From Streptomyces tanashiensis (lineage in GTDB: Bacteria > Actinomycetota > Actinomycetes > Streptomycetales > Streptomycetaceae), in contig NZ_BMRZ01000017.1 in NCBI RefSeq assembly GCF_014648895.1, forward strand, positions 1 through 64,000: 64,000 nt of DNA. The letters run 5' to 3'. Numbering within the stretch: position 1 is the first letter of the stretch; each line of letters opens with the position of its first letter. This document shows positions 51,954-60,772 of the stretch, piece after piece. The translations under genes and the position numbers were made by a program. The notes under the pieces were generated by a model, which did no database searches, had not been told where the DNA came from, and saw nothing but the letters and a program-made list of their open reading frames with translations.

Positions 51954-52069
51954 ACCCCCATCGTCTCAGAAGCGGGGCAGTCGTCGTCGGGTCCTAGGCC
52001 CATGGGCCGACGAGGGTTGGGCTCCGCGGCCGACGCGGGCCCGGCTGCCGCCCGGCCAGGATGATCCGC

Positions 52070-52738
52070 ATGCGGATCGGAATTCTCGGAACAGGACATG
52101 TAGGACAGGCACTCGCGTCGGCGTGGGCGCGAGCCGGCCACGACGTGGTCATCGGGTCGCGGCGGCCCGGGGACCCGGAGCTGCTCGGGAAGCTGGAGGG
52201 GCTTCTCGCGGCGGGTGCACGGATCGAGGACTCGGCGGCGGCCGCCGCACACGCCGAGGTGCTGGTGAACGCCACCCCGGGCACGGCATCGGTGGCCCTG
52301 CTCCGCACGATCGGGGCCCCCGCGCTCGCCGGGAAGGTCCTGCTCGACGTCGCCGTCGGCTTCCTCGCGGACGGGACGCTCTCCCACCCGGTCGTCAGTC
52401 TCGGCGAGGAGATCCAGCAGGCGTTCCCGGAGACCCGCGTCGTGAAGACCTTCTCCACGATCGACCGGGGCGTGATGGTCGCGCCGGACTCCCTGGAGGG
52501 CCCGAGCACCGTGTTCCTCTCCGGCGAGGACGCGCAGTCCAAGCAGGTGGTGCACGGTCTGCTCGCCGACCTGGGCTGGCCCGACGACTCGGTCCTCGAC
52601 CTCGGCGGCATCGCCACGGCCCGGGGCCAGGAGCACTTCGCCGACCTCTTCGTCGCCGTCGCCCGGGCGACGGGCACGTACGAGTTCGGCATCCGCGTCG
52701 TGCTCCCGGCGGCGGGCCAGGGCGTGACCGGCGGCTGA
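52070..52738 (+). CDS. NADPH-dependent F420 reductase-like protein
   Basis: The 222-residue protein starts MRIGILGTGHVGQALASAWA, with GxGxxG for NADPH, and VVIGSRRPG after it. Family members pass hydride between NADPH and coenzyme F420 or act as dinucleotide-binding oxidoreductases. The ATG at 52070 has AGGA nine bases upstream; another ATG at 52061 lacks a site. Confidence 0.85.
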   Translation: MRIGILGTGHVGQALASAWARAGHDVVIGSRRPGDPELLGKLEGLLAAGARIEDSAAAAAHAEVLVNATPGTASVALLRTIGAPALAGKVLLDVAVGFLADGTLSHPVVSLGEEIQQAFPETRVVKTFSTIDRGVMVAPDSLEGPSTVFLSGEDAQSKQVVHGLLADLGWPDDSVLDLGGIATARGQEHFADLFVAVARATGTYEFGIRVVLPAAGQGVTGG

Positions 52739-52824
52739 GCCGCGGCCGTCGGCCTCCGCCTGCGCCTCGGAGCGGGTCCTGTCCCGACGCCCGAGGTGCC
52801 GGCCGGGCGCCGGGTCCGGTCACC

Positions 52825-52876
52825 TCAGGGGCGTTCGGACTCGCGGGCCGTCAGGGGCGTTCGGACTCGCGGGCCG
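52825..52876. repeat. perfect 26-base tandem duplication at the PLP-enzyme gene end
   Basis: Bases 52825-52850 and 52851-52876 are identical. The unit holds the last eight codons (TARESERP) and the stop of the minus-strand gene. The copy nearer the gene is the functional end; the outer copy is untranslated. Because 26 is not a multiple of three, the outer copy stands in another frame. A recent slippage event is likely. Confidence 0.9.
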
Positions 52877-54059
52877 TCAGGGTCGCCTTGATCGGCTCCC
52901 AGTCCGGGGCCGTCGGCGCGAAGCTCTCCTTCGCCGTGGCGATGTCCTTGTAGCCGCTGGAGGTGACCACGCACACCACCGGACCGTCGCTCTCGCGTGG
53001 CCCGCGGGCACGGAGCCCGGCGAGCCCGGCGGCGGACGAGGTCTCGCACCAGATGCCCTGTGCGGCCAACTCCTGCCGTGCCGCCATCATCTGATTGTCC
53101 GTCACCGCGTGGGCGGCTCCCCCGGTCGTACGGACGGCGAGGACGCCGCGGTAGCTGTTGATCTCGCAGTCGATGGCGTACGCCGCCGTCGGCCCGACGG
53201 CGACCCGGGCCACCGGCTTGCCCGTGCGGAGGGCCTCGGTGAGGGCGCCGGCCGCGGCGGGCTCGGCCGCGTACACACGGGGGACGGACCCGGTGACGCC
53301 GAGCCGTGCGAGCTCCTGGAAGCCCTTGGCCACGCCGAAGAGCAACTCGCCGTATCCCGTGGGCAGATGGACCTCCGCCGGCGCCTGCCCGAGGCCGAGC
53401 GCGATCTCGTACGCCAGGGTCTTGTAGCCCTCGGGCCCGAAGGGGTGCCCGGTGTGGGCGGTGTCCGTCACGCTGCTGACGCTCTGGAAGCCGAGCTCGT
53501 CGACGATGCGGCGCATCAGGGGTCGTACCGACTCGTACGGGACGGTCAGCACCGTCGCCCCGTAGGCCCGGAGGTGGGAGGCGACGGCGGGCGGGGCGAA
53601 CGGGGAGGTGAAGACGGCGCACGGCAGCCCGGCACGGGCCGCGTAGGCGGCGGCCGCCGCGCCGTGGTTGCCGGACGAGGAGACGACGATGCCCCGCGCC
53701 CCCGAGGCGACGGCCGCGCTGACGGCCACCCGGTTCAACCGGTCCTTGTGGCTCCAGGTGGGGTTGCGTGACTCGTCCTTGATCCAGACTCCGTCGGCGA
53801 GTTCGACCAGGGGCGTGTTGCCCTCGCCGAGGCCGGGCGCCGCGAGGGGCGGCAGCAACGGGGCCCACCGTTCGAGGCCGTGGGCGGCCGGGCGGTCGAA
53901 CAGGTCGGCGGGGACCCGCTCGTAGGCGTAGTCGATGTCGAGGGGGTACGCGACGTCCTCGGTGGAGGTGACGGGGCAACCCCGGGTGAGCGGCGGCCAC
54001 AGCGGGTGCCGCACGGACGGATCGGCGAGCGAGCGCTGGGCGGTGGCGAGCGAGGTCAC
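52851..54059 (-). CDS. PLP-dependent enzyme, threonine synthase-like
   Basis: The 402-residue fold type II enzyme has the PLP lysine in NPTWSHKDRLNRVAV, the phosphate cradle region VVSSSGNHGAAAAA, and PTGYGELLFGVAKGF. The zinc-binding N-terminus of some threonine synthases is absent. Alternatives are diaminopropionate or serine/threonine lyases. GTG start with AAAGG upstream. Its end is duplicated (52825-52876). Confidence 0.85.
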   Translation of the reverse strand: MTSLATAQRSLADPSVRHPLWPPLTRGCPVTSTEDVAYPLDIDYAYERVPADLFDRPAAHGLERWAPLLPPLAAPGLGEGNTPLVELADGVWIKDESRNPTWSHKDRLNRVAVSAAVASGARGIVVSSSGNHGAAAAAYAARAGLPCAVFTSPFAPPAVASHLRAYGATVLTVPYESVRPLMRRIVDELGFQSVSSVTDTAHTGHPFGPEGYKTLAYEIALGLGQAPAEVHLPTGYGELLFGVAKGFQELARLGVTGSVPRVYAAEPAAAGALTEALRTGKPVARVAVGPTAAYAIDCEINSYRGVLAVRTTGGAAHAVTDNQMMAARQELAAQGIWCETSSAAGLAGLRARGPRESDGPVVCVVTSSGYKDIATAKESFAPTAPDWEPIKATLTARESERP

Positions 54060-54169
54060 GTGTCGGGCCTTTCGGTGACGGGGGTCTCGGGGCGGTCGGT
54101 CCACCGGACGGTCGTACGGTCGCGGACGGCGGGCGGCCGTCGGCCGCCGCTCGCGCCTTCGCGGGTCCT

Positions 54170-55753
54170 TCAGCCCATGCGGCGGGTGAGCGCGGCCAGT
54201 GCGCCGGGCCGGCGTCCCGGGACCCGCCGCCGCAGCGCGATCAGGACGGGGCCGAGGGTGCGGGCGCGGCCGGTGTCGCCGATCTGCTCCCACTGGTGGT
54301 GGGCCCGGTCGACGGCCCCTTCGACGTCGGGGTCGTCCGGGCGCTGGCCCAGCCCGAGCCGGGCCTCGGCGGCGGCGAGCCAGAGTTCGCAGCTGCGGGC
54401 CGGCTCGCCGGCGAGGCGGGCGAGGTCCGCCCGTACCTCCGTCCAGTGCACGGCCTCGGCCGAGCGGTGTCCGTGGCGGCGCAGGGCCTCGTGCTCCCAG
54501 GCCGCCGCCACCGCCGCCGCTTCCCCGTGCCGTCCGGCCCTGGCGGCGGCGAGGATCGTGGGGTGCGGGTCCTCGGCGGCCACCGGCCCGGACGTACCGG
54601 CGGGGGCGGGTGCCGGAGGGGTCGCGGGGACGAACGCGGGAGGCATCGGGGGCAAGGGCGCGGGAGGGGCCACGGTCACGGGTCCCGAGGCCGGCCCCGC
54701 TCCCGGAGCGGGCGTGGATCCCGGCGCGGGCACGGCCCCGGCCTTCGGCGCGGGCGCGGTGGTGGGCGTGGCCCCCGCAGCCGACGCGGGCGTCACGGCG
54801 GGCACAGGTGTGGGACGAGGCGCGGGCACCGGCGTCGGCGACGGAACCGGCGGGGGCACCGGCGTCGCAGTGGGCACGGGTCCCGAGGCGTGCGTCGGCG
54901 CGGTGGCCGGTGAGGGTACGGGCACGGGTGCGAGGAAGAGCGGTTGCGGCGCGGGTGCCACCGTCATCGCCCGTGCGGCGGCCTCCGCGTGCGCCGCCGC
55001 CGGGGCCAACCGGGCTCCGGAGCGCAGGAGTTCGGCCCACGCGCGCAGGTACTCCGGGGTCGTCGGCTCGCCCCTGCGCGGGGCGGGCACCACGCGCCCG
55101 TGGAGGAGGGGGCCGGGACCCAGGTGCAGCAGTCCCGGCGCGGCGGTGAGGCGCTGCCAGACGTCCGGGTCGGCCGCGAGGTCCACGACGACGGTCGTGG
55201 TGCCGGGCTGCCGTACGGCGAGTTCACCGGCGAGCCAGTGCCAGGGCAGCGCCGTGTAGCGGAGCGTCGCCGGCGTGGTGCGGGCGAGCGCGAGGTGTGG
55301 CAGCTGCTGGCGGCGGTCGAGGTGGAGCTGGCCCGCGAGGCAGACGACCAGGGGGCCGGGGCTCGCGGCGGCCGCGCGGAGGCGGGTGAGGACGGTCTGC
55401 GGGTCGAGCGGATCGGCGAGTTCGACGAGCGTGGCGGCCGGGGTGCCGGTGAGGACGCCGGGCGGCACGGCGGCGAGCGCCGGGAGCACGGAGGCGGCGT
55501 CCATCGCGCGGCCCCGGCCGGCGGGCGCCGCCGCGAGCAGGACCGCGGTGCCCACCGCGCTCATGGGCGCCCTGTCCGCGCCGGCGGGCACGGCCGCCGC
55601 ACCCGCACCCGCACCCGTCGCCGGAACACCGGGAGCACGGACCTCCGGTGCCACCGCGCCCCCACCCGTACGCACGTCCGACTCGCCCGCGACCACCCCG
55701 CCCGTGACCGTCGCACCCGCGCCCACCGTGCCGTTTCCGTCGTCGTTCACCAC
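54170..55753 (-). CDS. conserved hypothetical with effector-like N-domain, proline-rich linker and helical C-domain
   Basis: About 527 residues in three parts. The first 240 have VLLAAAPAGRGRAMDAASVLP, a beta-strand LVVCLAGQLH and the block TTPATLRYTALPWHWLAGEL, conserved-looking in Streptomyces. A disordered linker of about 160 residues is made of APTP/PVPxP repeats. The last 130 are helical and TPR-like (EAAAVAAAWEHEALRRHGHR). No known function; the N-part may be caspase-like. The start is uncertain (GTG at 55751-55753 or 55748-55750). Confidence 0.65.
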   Translation of the reverse strand: MVNDDGNGTVGAGATVTGGVVAGESDVRTGGGAVAPEVRAPGVPATGAGAGAAAVPAGADRAPMSAVGTAVLLAAAPAGRGRAMDAASVLPALAAVPPGVLTGTPAATLVELADPLDPQTVLTRLRAAAASPGPLVVCLAGQLHLDRRQQLPHLALARTTPATLRYTALPWHWLAGELAVRQPGTTTVVVDLAADPDVWQRLTAAPGLLHLGPGPLLHGRVVPAPRRGEPTTPEYLRAWAELLRSGARLAPAAAHAEAAARAMTVAPAPQPLFLAPVPVPSPATAPTHASGPVPTATPVPPPVPSPTPVPAPRPTPVPAVTPASAAGATPTTAPAPKAGAVPAPGSTPAPGAGPASGPVTVAPPAPLPPMPPAFVPATPPAPAPAGTSGPVAAEDPHPTILAAARAGRHGEAAAVAAAWEHEALRRHGHRSAEAVHWTEVRADLARLAGEPARSCELWLAAAEARLGLGQRPDDPDVEGAVDRAHHQWEQIGDTGRARTLGPVLIALRRRVPGRRPGALAALTRRMG

Positions 55754-55928
55754 CCCAGCACCGTAACGGGTCGCGCCCTGTCCGATAATCGCCGGGCCTT
55801 TGGCATATGCCATAAGCACCACCGGATCGAGTGTTGCCAAATCCCTTACGGGCCGTCCCGGGCTGTGCAACAGTCGTCTTCGGCCTCCTTCCACAGCTGG
55901 CCGCGCCGCGCCTGTATCGGAGTACGAC

Positions 55929-57410
55929 ATGCCGTCCCCTCTGTTCGCGGACCGTCCCGCCCAGCCGCCGGAGCCGGGCGCGGTGGACGCGCTGATCACA
56001 CAGACCCGCCGCCTGCGCGGCGAGGTGGACGCCGTACGCCGGGACGCCGCGGCCGACGAGGACGACCCCCAGCAGCGGTGGCAGCGCGCCCTGTGCGACC
56101 TCGCAGTGCATCAACTCGACGACCTGGGCGCCCACTTGGGCCAGCTCCGCGCCGGCGTCCCGGCCGGCGCGACCGTCGAGGACGAGGCCGAGGAGCTCGA
56201 CGTCGCCGTCGACACCTCCCTCCCGACCGCCCCCGGCACGGCGTACGGCGTGGCCGCCCCGCCCCGGACCGGCTCCCTGCTGTCCCGGGTCGGCAGCGCC
56301 GAGTGGAACCTGCTCACCGACGAGGTCAGCTGGTCCGAGGAACTGTTCCAGATCTTCGGACGACCCCGCGAGAGCGGCCCGATGTCGCTCGACGAGATGC
56401 CCACGATGGTCTTCGCCGAGGACCAGCCCGTCCTTCAGGGGCTGGTGACGGACTGTCTGATCGACGGGAAGCCGATCGACGGCGAGTTCCGGATCGTCCG
56501 GACGGACGGCCGGGTGCGGACCGTGCACATGACCGGCGAACCCGTGCTCGACACCGACGGCTGCACGGCCTCCATGTGGGCCGTCCTCCGGGACGTCAGC
56601 GAGCTGCGGCGCAGCGAGCGGGCGGTCCGCGAGAGCCGGGACAGCCTGGAGCGCAGCCGTCACATCGAGATCACCGAGCGGCGGGTGGCCGTCGAGCTGC
56701 AGGAGGCGGTGCTCCCGCCGTGGCGCGGTTCGCTCCGCTTCGCCCACGACGGGCCCGCCCCGCTCGACGTCGCCGCGCACTACCTCCCCGCCGCCAGCAC
56801 AGGCCTGATCGGCGGCGACTGGTACGACGCGCTCGCGCTGCCCGACGGGGACGCCCTGCTGACCGTCGGCGACCTCACGGGCCACGGGGTCGCCGCGACC
56901 TCCTCCATGGCCATGCTGCTCGGAGCGCTGCGCGGCATGGCCGTCGCCGGAATCCGCCCCGCGGCACTGATGGGGCACCTCAACCAGCTCCTGGAGACCT
57001 CCGTACAGCCCGCGCTCGGCAGCGCGATGTGCTGCCGGTACGACCCGGTGGCCCAGACCCTGGCCTGGGCACAGGCCGGCCACCCCGCCCCGCTGCTGTT
57101 CCGCGACGGGACGGGGCACGCGCTGCGGCGGCCCGAGGGTGTCCTGCTCGGGGCCACGGCCGGCGCCGTGTACGGCGAGGCCGAGACCCGGCTGGTCCCG
57201 GGGGACCTGCTGGTCCTGCACACCGACGGGCTGACCCGGGGGAGTGCCGCGGACGACGACGACACGGGTGCCCGACGCCTGCTCGCTCTCGGCCCCCGGC
57301 TCGCGGAGGCGCGGGACGCGCAGGACGGCGTGCGCGCGGTGGTGGAGGAGTTCGGCGAGGAGTCGCGCGAGGACGACGCCTGCGTGATGGTGGTCCGGGT
57401 CACCCGCTGA
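55929..57410 (+). CDS. PAS-domain PP2C-type serine phosphatase
   Basis: The 493-residue protein has a helical N-terminus, a PAS fold near residues 115-230 (WNLLTDEVSWSEELFQIFG), a coiled linker and a PPM/SpoIIE-type phosphatase domain. The phosphatase part has the metal aspartates in IGGDWYDALAL and VGDLTGHGVAA and the late REDDACVMVV. Such proteins dephosphorylate anti-anti-sigma factors in stress and development. ATG with GGAG upstream. Confidence 0.92.
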   Translation: MPSPLFADRPAQPPEPGAVDALITQTRRLRGEVDAVRRDAAADEDDPQQRWQRALCDLAVHQLDDLGAHLGQLRAGVPAGATVEDEAEELDVAVDTSLPTAPGTAYGVAAPPRTGSLLSRVGSAEWNLLTDEVSWSEELFQIFGRPRESGPMSLDEMPTMVFAEDQPVLQGLVTDCLIDGKPIDGEFRIVRTDGRVRTVHMTGEPVLDTDGCTASMWAVLRDVSELRRSERAVRESRDSLERSRHIEITERRVAVELQEAVLPPWRGSLRFAHDGPAPLDVAAHYLPAASTGLIGGDWYDALALPDGDALLTVGDLTGHGVAATSSMAMLLGALRGMAVAGIRPAALMGHLNQLLETSVQPALGSAMCCRYDPVAQTLAWAQAGHPAPLLFRDGTGHALRRPEGVLLGATAGAVYGEAETRLVPGDLLVLHTDGLTRGSAADDDDTGARRLLALGPRLAEARDAQDGVRAVVEEFGEESREDDACVMVVRVTR

Positions 57411-57520
57411 ACGGGCCTCGTGTCACCTGCCGGCACGAGCCCGGGTCATCCGCTGGACAGGCCTCGTGTCGCACGCTGATACGAACCCGTATCACCCGCT
57501 GCACACGCCCCGTGCCCACG
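57399..57520. repeat. three degenerate 46-base tandem repeats at the phosphatase gene end
   Basis: Copies start at 57399, 57445 and 57491, each opening with a GTCACCCGCT-like block and GCCTCGTG ten bases on. The first copy holds the last codons of the phosphatase and its stop. They look like old copies of the gene end, diverged by point changes; the third is truncated. Confidence 0.65.
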
Positions 57521-57550
57521 TTGGAAGACACGCGGCCATACGACGACCTC

Positions 57551-57588
57551 CTGAGCCTCCCCGCGTCCCGCAGGACGGGGAGGCTCAG
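57551..57588. terminator. bidirectional terminator hairpin
   Basis: Perfect 13-base arms CTGAGCCTCCCCG and CGGGGAGGCTCAG with a 12-base loop that holds an inner GTCC/GGAC pairing. It lies between convergent phosphatase and NsdA-like genes and overlaps the stop of the latter. Confidence 0.8.
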
Positions 57589-59075
57589 GCCTGTCCGGTC
57601 CTGGGGCGGTTGACGGGGGACCTGGGCAGGGCCAGCTCGATCTCCTCGCGCAGGTTCTCGATCCTCGAGTAGCCCGCGTACTGCCCAGTGAGCCGGTACA
57701 TCTCCCGCAGCCGGTCCCAGGTCCGGTGGGACGAGGTGTCCCCCATGGACATCAGGGCGAGCCGGGCGTACCGGTCGGCCTGTTCCGGATCGTCCGCGAT
57801 GAAGCAGGCCGAGGCGAGCGAGATGTGGTCGAAGAGCTTCGACCGGTCGTGCCCGCCGCGCCGCAGTTCCAGGGCCAGCTTGGCGTGGCGCTGCGCGGGG
57901 ACCGCCGCCGCCGGGTCGTGCTCGGCGAGGGTGCGGTAGGCGAGGGCCTGCATGCCGTGCATGTCGGCCTCGTCGAAGTTCTGCATCCAGCTCGGCTTCT
58001 CGTCCTGCCGGTCGGACACGAACAGTTCCTCGGCCTCGCCGAGGGTCCGCCGCATCGCCTGCCCCCGGCCCATCGACGCCTGCGCCCAGGCCTCGATGGT
58101 GTGGAACATGGCCTGGGTACGGGGCAGCACCCGCTCGCCCGATCCCTCCTTGGCGAGCTTCATGAGGTCGAGGGCGTCGTCGGGGCGGCCCAGGTGCACC
58201 ATCTGGCGGGCGGCCCGGGAGAGCGCCTCGCCGGCCCTGGGCCGGTCACCGCCCTCGCGCGCCGCGTGGGCGGCGATGACGAAGTACTTCTGCGCCGTCG
58301 GTTCGAGACCGACGTCGTGGGACATCCAGCCCGCGAGGACCGCCAGGTTGGCGGCCACGCCCCACAGGCGTCGCTGGAGGTGGTCGGCGTGCCGGTAGGC
58401 GAGCATGCCGCCCACCTCGTTGAGCTGGCCCACGACCGCCTTGCGCTGGAGACCGCCGCCCCGGGAGGCGTCCCAGGCGCGGAACACCTCCACCGAGTGC
58501 TCCAGGGCCTCGATCTCCTCCGACCCGATGGGGGCGGCCTCGTAGCGGTCGAACCCAGCGGGGTCGGCGTGGAGGGGATCGGTGGCCTGCGGAGGGACGC
58601 CCTTGCGTGCGGGGTCGGTCTGCAGCCAGTCGTGCATGGCGTTGCTGAGTACGGAGCCGGCGGCAAGCGCGGCACCCGCGCCCACCAGGCCGCGTCGGTT
58701 GAGCATGAGGTCCATTCCCGTGAATTCGGTGAGGACCGCCGCCGTACGATCGGGTGCCCAGGGCAGCCCGTCAGGGTTCTCCGTCTTCCTGACGTCCTGC
58801 TTCTTTCCGGCGCGCCCGTGTCGTACGAACCCGAGGTCCTCGATGGTCACGACACGGCCGAGTCGCTCGGTGAACAGTGCTGCCAGCACCCGGGGGACGG
58901 GATCGCGCGGGGTCTCGCCCCGGTCGATCCACCGCCGCACCCGCGAGGTGTCCGTCGCCAGCTGGGGGTGGCCCATGGCCGCCGCCTGCCGGTTGACGAG
59001 TCTCGCGAGTTCGCCCTTGGACCAGCCGGCCAGGCCGAACAGGTCTGCCAGGCGGGTGTTGGTTTGTCCGGTCAC
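57585..59075 (-). CDS. NsdA/NsdB-like regulatory protein with helix-turn-helix and TPR repeats
   Basis: The 496-residue protein begins TNTRLADLFGLAGWSKGELA and RVRRWIDRGETPRD, an XRE-like DNA-binding head seen in the Streptomyces Nsd proteins, which repress sporulation and antibiotic synthesis. Helical TPR-like repeats fill residues 190-480. The start ATG is clear. Divergent from the TTA-containing gene. Assignment rests on overall resemblance; NsdA versus NsdB was not resolved. Confidence 0.78.
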   Translation of the reverse strand: MTGQTNTRLADLFGLAGWSKGELARLVNRQAAAMGHPQLATDTSRVRRWIDRGETPRDPVPRVLAALFTERLGRVVTIEDLGFVRHGRAGKKQDVRKTENPDGLPWAPDRTAAVLTEFTGMDLMLNRRGLVGAGAALAAGSVLSNAMHDWLQTDPARKGVPPQATDPLHADPAGFDRYEAAPIGSEEIEALEHSVEVFRAWDASRGGGLQRKAVVGQLNEVGGMLAYRHADHLQRRLWGVAANLAVLAGWMSHDVGLEPTAQKYFVIAAHAAREGGDRPRAGEALSRAARQMVHLGRPDDALDLMKLAKEGSGERVLPRTQAMFHTIEAWAQASMGRGQAMRRTLGEAEELFVSDRQDEKPSWMQNFDEADMHGMQALAYRTLAEHDPAAAVPAQRHAKLALELRRGGHDRSKLFDHISLASACFIADDPEQADRYARLALMSMGDTSSHRTWDRLREMYRLTGQYAGYSRIENLREEIELALPRSPVNRPRTGQA

Positions 59076-59307
59076 GTCTAAGCCCCCAGGTTCTCGGCTG
59101 AGTTGAATCTAGCCCCCTGTCATAGGCCTGGCGACAATTCGCCAGCCTTCGCCAGGGTGCGCGAGATGTTCCGCCACCCGCGCCCGGGTGTCAGGTAGGA
59201 ACGCGCCACCCCGCCCCGCCGACCGGCCCTCATTCCCCAGGGTGCGGACCGGGGGGCGGGCGGGGCGACGCACGCAACTCGTCGGCACACGAAGGGATCT
59301 GTCCTCC

Positions 59308-60435
59308 ATGTACACAGCATCGTCCTCCGTGTCCGCACCGCCCCGGCCGCAGCACCGCATCGTCCCGGCAGGCGCCGGACCGTACCTCGCCCCCGCGCCC
59401 CAGGCCGTCAGGCCGAGGCGCTGGACGGGTGGCACCGGTACCCAGCCGGTCAGCGGGAGGATCGATCTGTCCGGCCCCCAGGGGGCGCAGCTGAAGATGG
59501 CGATCGCGTCGGTCCACCGCATCTGCCCGGAGTTCAACCCGGTGCAGGTGCTGCGGCGCAGCGGCCGTTCCGTACTCATCGTCGGGACGACCGGGCGGAC
59601 CACGGCGGTCGCGAAGTGTTTACTGGACCACTCCCCCGCGTGGGTCGAGCGGTTCAGGCACGAGATAGCTTCCTACCGCTCCTTCGTCCGTCACCGTCCT
59701 CCGGTGCGGGCGCCGCGGCTGATCGCCGCGGATCCGGAGAACTGCACGCTGGTGATCGAGCGGATGCCCGGGCGGGCGGCGGCACTGTCGCGCCACCCCG
59801 TCGAGGCTCCGCCCCGGGCGGACGTGCGGGCCGCGCTCGGTGCGATCGCGCGGCTCAACGCCTGGCGGCCGCCGGCCGGTACCTTCGACGCCCCGCTGGA
59901 CTACGGCGCCCGGATCGCGCGCTACCACGAGCTCGGGCTGTTCACGGACCGGGACCGGGACGACCTGCAGAAGCTGCTGCACGGTCTGGCGCACGCGGGC
60001 GGCCGTCAGGGCATGGGCCAGTTCTGTCACGGGGACGCCCTGCTCTCCAACATCCTGCTCTCCCCCGCCGGACCGGTCCTCGTCGACTGGGAGCACGCGG
60101 GCTGGTACCTGCCCGGCTACGACCTGGCGACCCTGTGGGCGGTGCTCGGTGACGCGCCGCTGGCCCGGCGCCAGATCAGTCAGCTCGCCCAGCAGGCGGG
60201 GCCGGCCTCCCGGGACGCCTTCCTGGTGAACCTGATGATCGTGCTGACGCGGGAGATCCGTACCTACGAGACGGCGGTGCAGCGCACCATGAAGGAGGCT
60301 CCGCCGGCCGGGTCCGTGCCGGTGCCCTCGGGGGCGCTCGCGCCCGGCGAGGAACAGCGGCTGCTGCTGAGGCGGCTGCACGACGACTGCGCCATGGCAC
60401 GGCGGGCCGTGCGCGCGGCGGTCGGGACGCGCTGA
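59308..60435 (+). CDS. aminoglycoside phosphotransferase-fold protein with a TTA codon
   Basis: A 375-residue protein with the kinase catalytic loop FCHGDALLSNILL and the metal aspartate in VLVDWEHAGWYL. The glycine loop is weak, and a proline-rich tail of about 50 residues opens the protein. Codon 105 (59620-59622) is TTA, the rare leucine codon read by the bldA tRNA in Streptomyces, so translation should be limited to late growth. GAAGGGA lies upstream. It neighbours a developmental regulator. Confidence 0.85.
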   Translation: MYTASSSVSAPPRPQHRIVPAGAGPYLAPAPQAVRPRRWTGGTGTQPVSGRIDLSGPQGAQLKMAIASVHRICPEFNPVQVLRRSGRSVLIVGTTGRTTAVAKCLLDHSPAWVERFRHEIASYRSFVRHRPPVRAPRLIAADPENCTLVIERMPGRAAALSRHPVEAPPRADVRAALGAIARLNAWRPPAGTFDAPLDYGARIARYHELGLFTDRDRDDLQKLLHGLAHAGGRQGMGQFCHGDALLSNILLSPAGPVLVDWEHAGWYLPGYDLATLWAVLGDAPLARRQISQLAQQAGPASRDAFLVNLMIVLTREIRTYETAVQRTMKEAPPAGSVPVPSGALAPGEEQRLLLRRLHDDCAMARRAVRAAVGTR

Positions 60436-60772
60436 AGGGGCGGGGTCCGACCGACCACACGGGGGCGGTGCGCCGTGAGCCCGGTGCCGACACACCGGGA
60501 CACGGCGCGCCGGCTTGTCCGAGCCAGATCTTTCCCGACCTGGCTCGTGCGGGCCGGATCGTTCCCGAGAGACCTTCAATGGTCCACTCCAGTGACGCGT
60601 CCCAGGCCCGGGACCCGTCTCCGCGAAACTCCGCCGAATGGCCTCCATTCCCGCCCTGACGTGGGAACTTCCTTTTGCGCAGGCGTGATTGACGGGACGT
60701 CCGGGAGCCGATACCCCTGTACGGGTTCGGCCCCGCACGCCCCCGTGTCACCCCCTGCCTCTGGAGGCTGCC
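60436..60772. other. intergenic region before the amidase
   Basis: No gene visible. A near-repeat of 16 bases (GCCAGATCTTTCCCGA at 60523 and GCCGGATCGTTCCCGA at 60553) and an inverted repeat GAGCCAG/CTGGCTC at 60521-60546 lie upstream of the amidase and may be regulatory. Confidence 0.45.
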
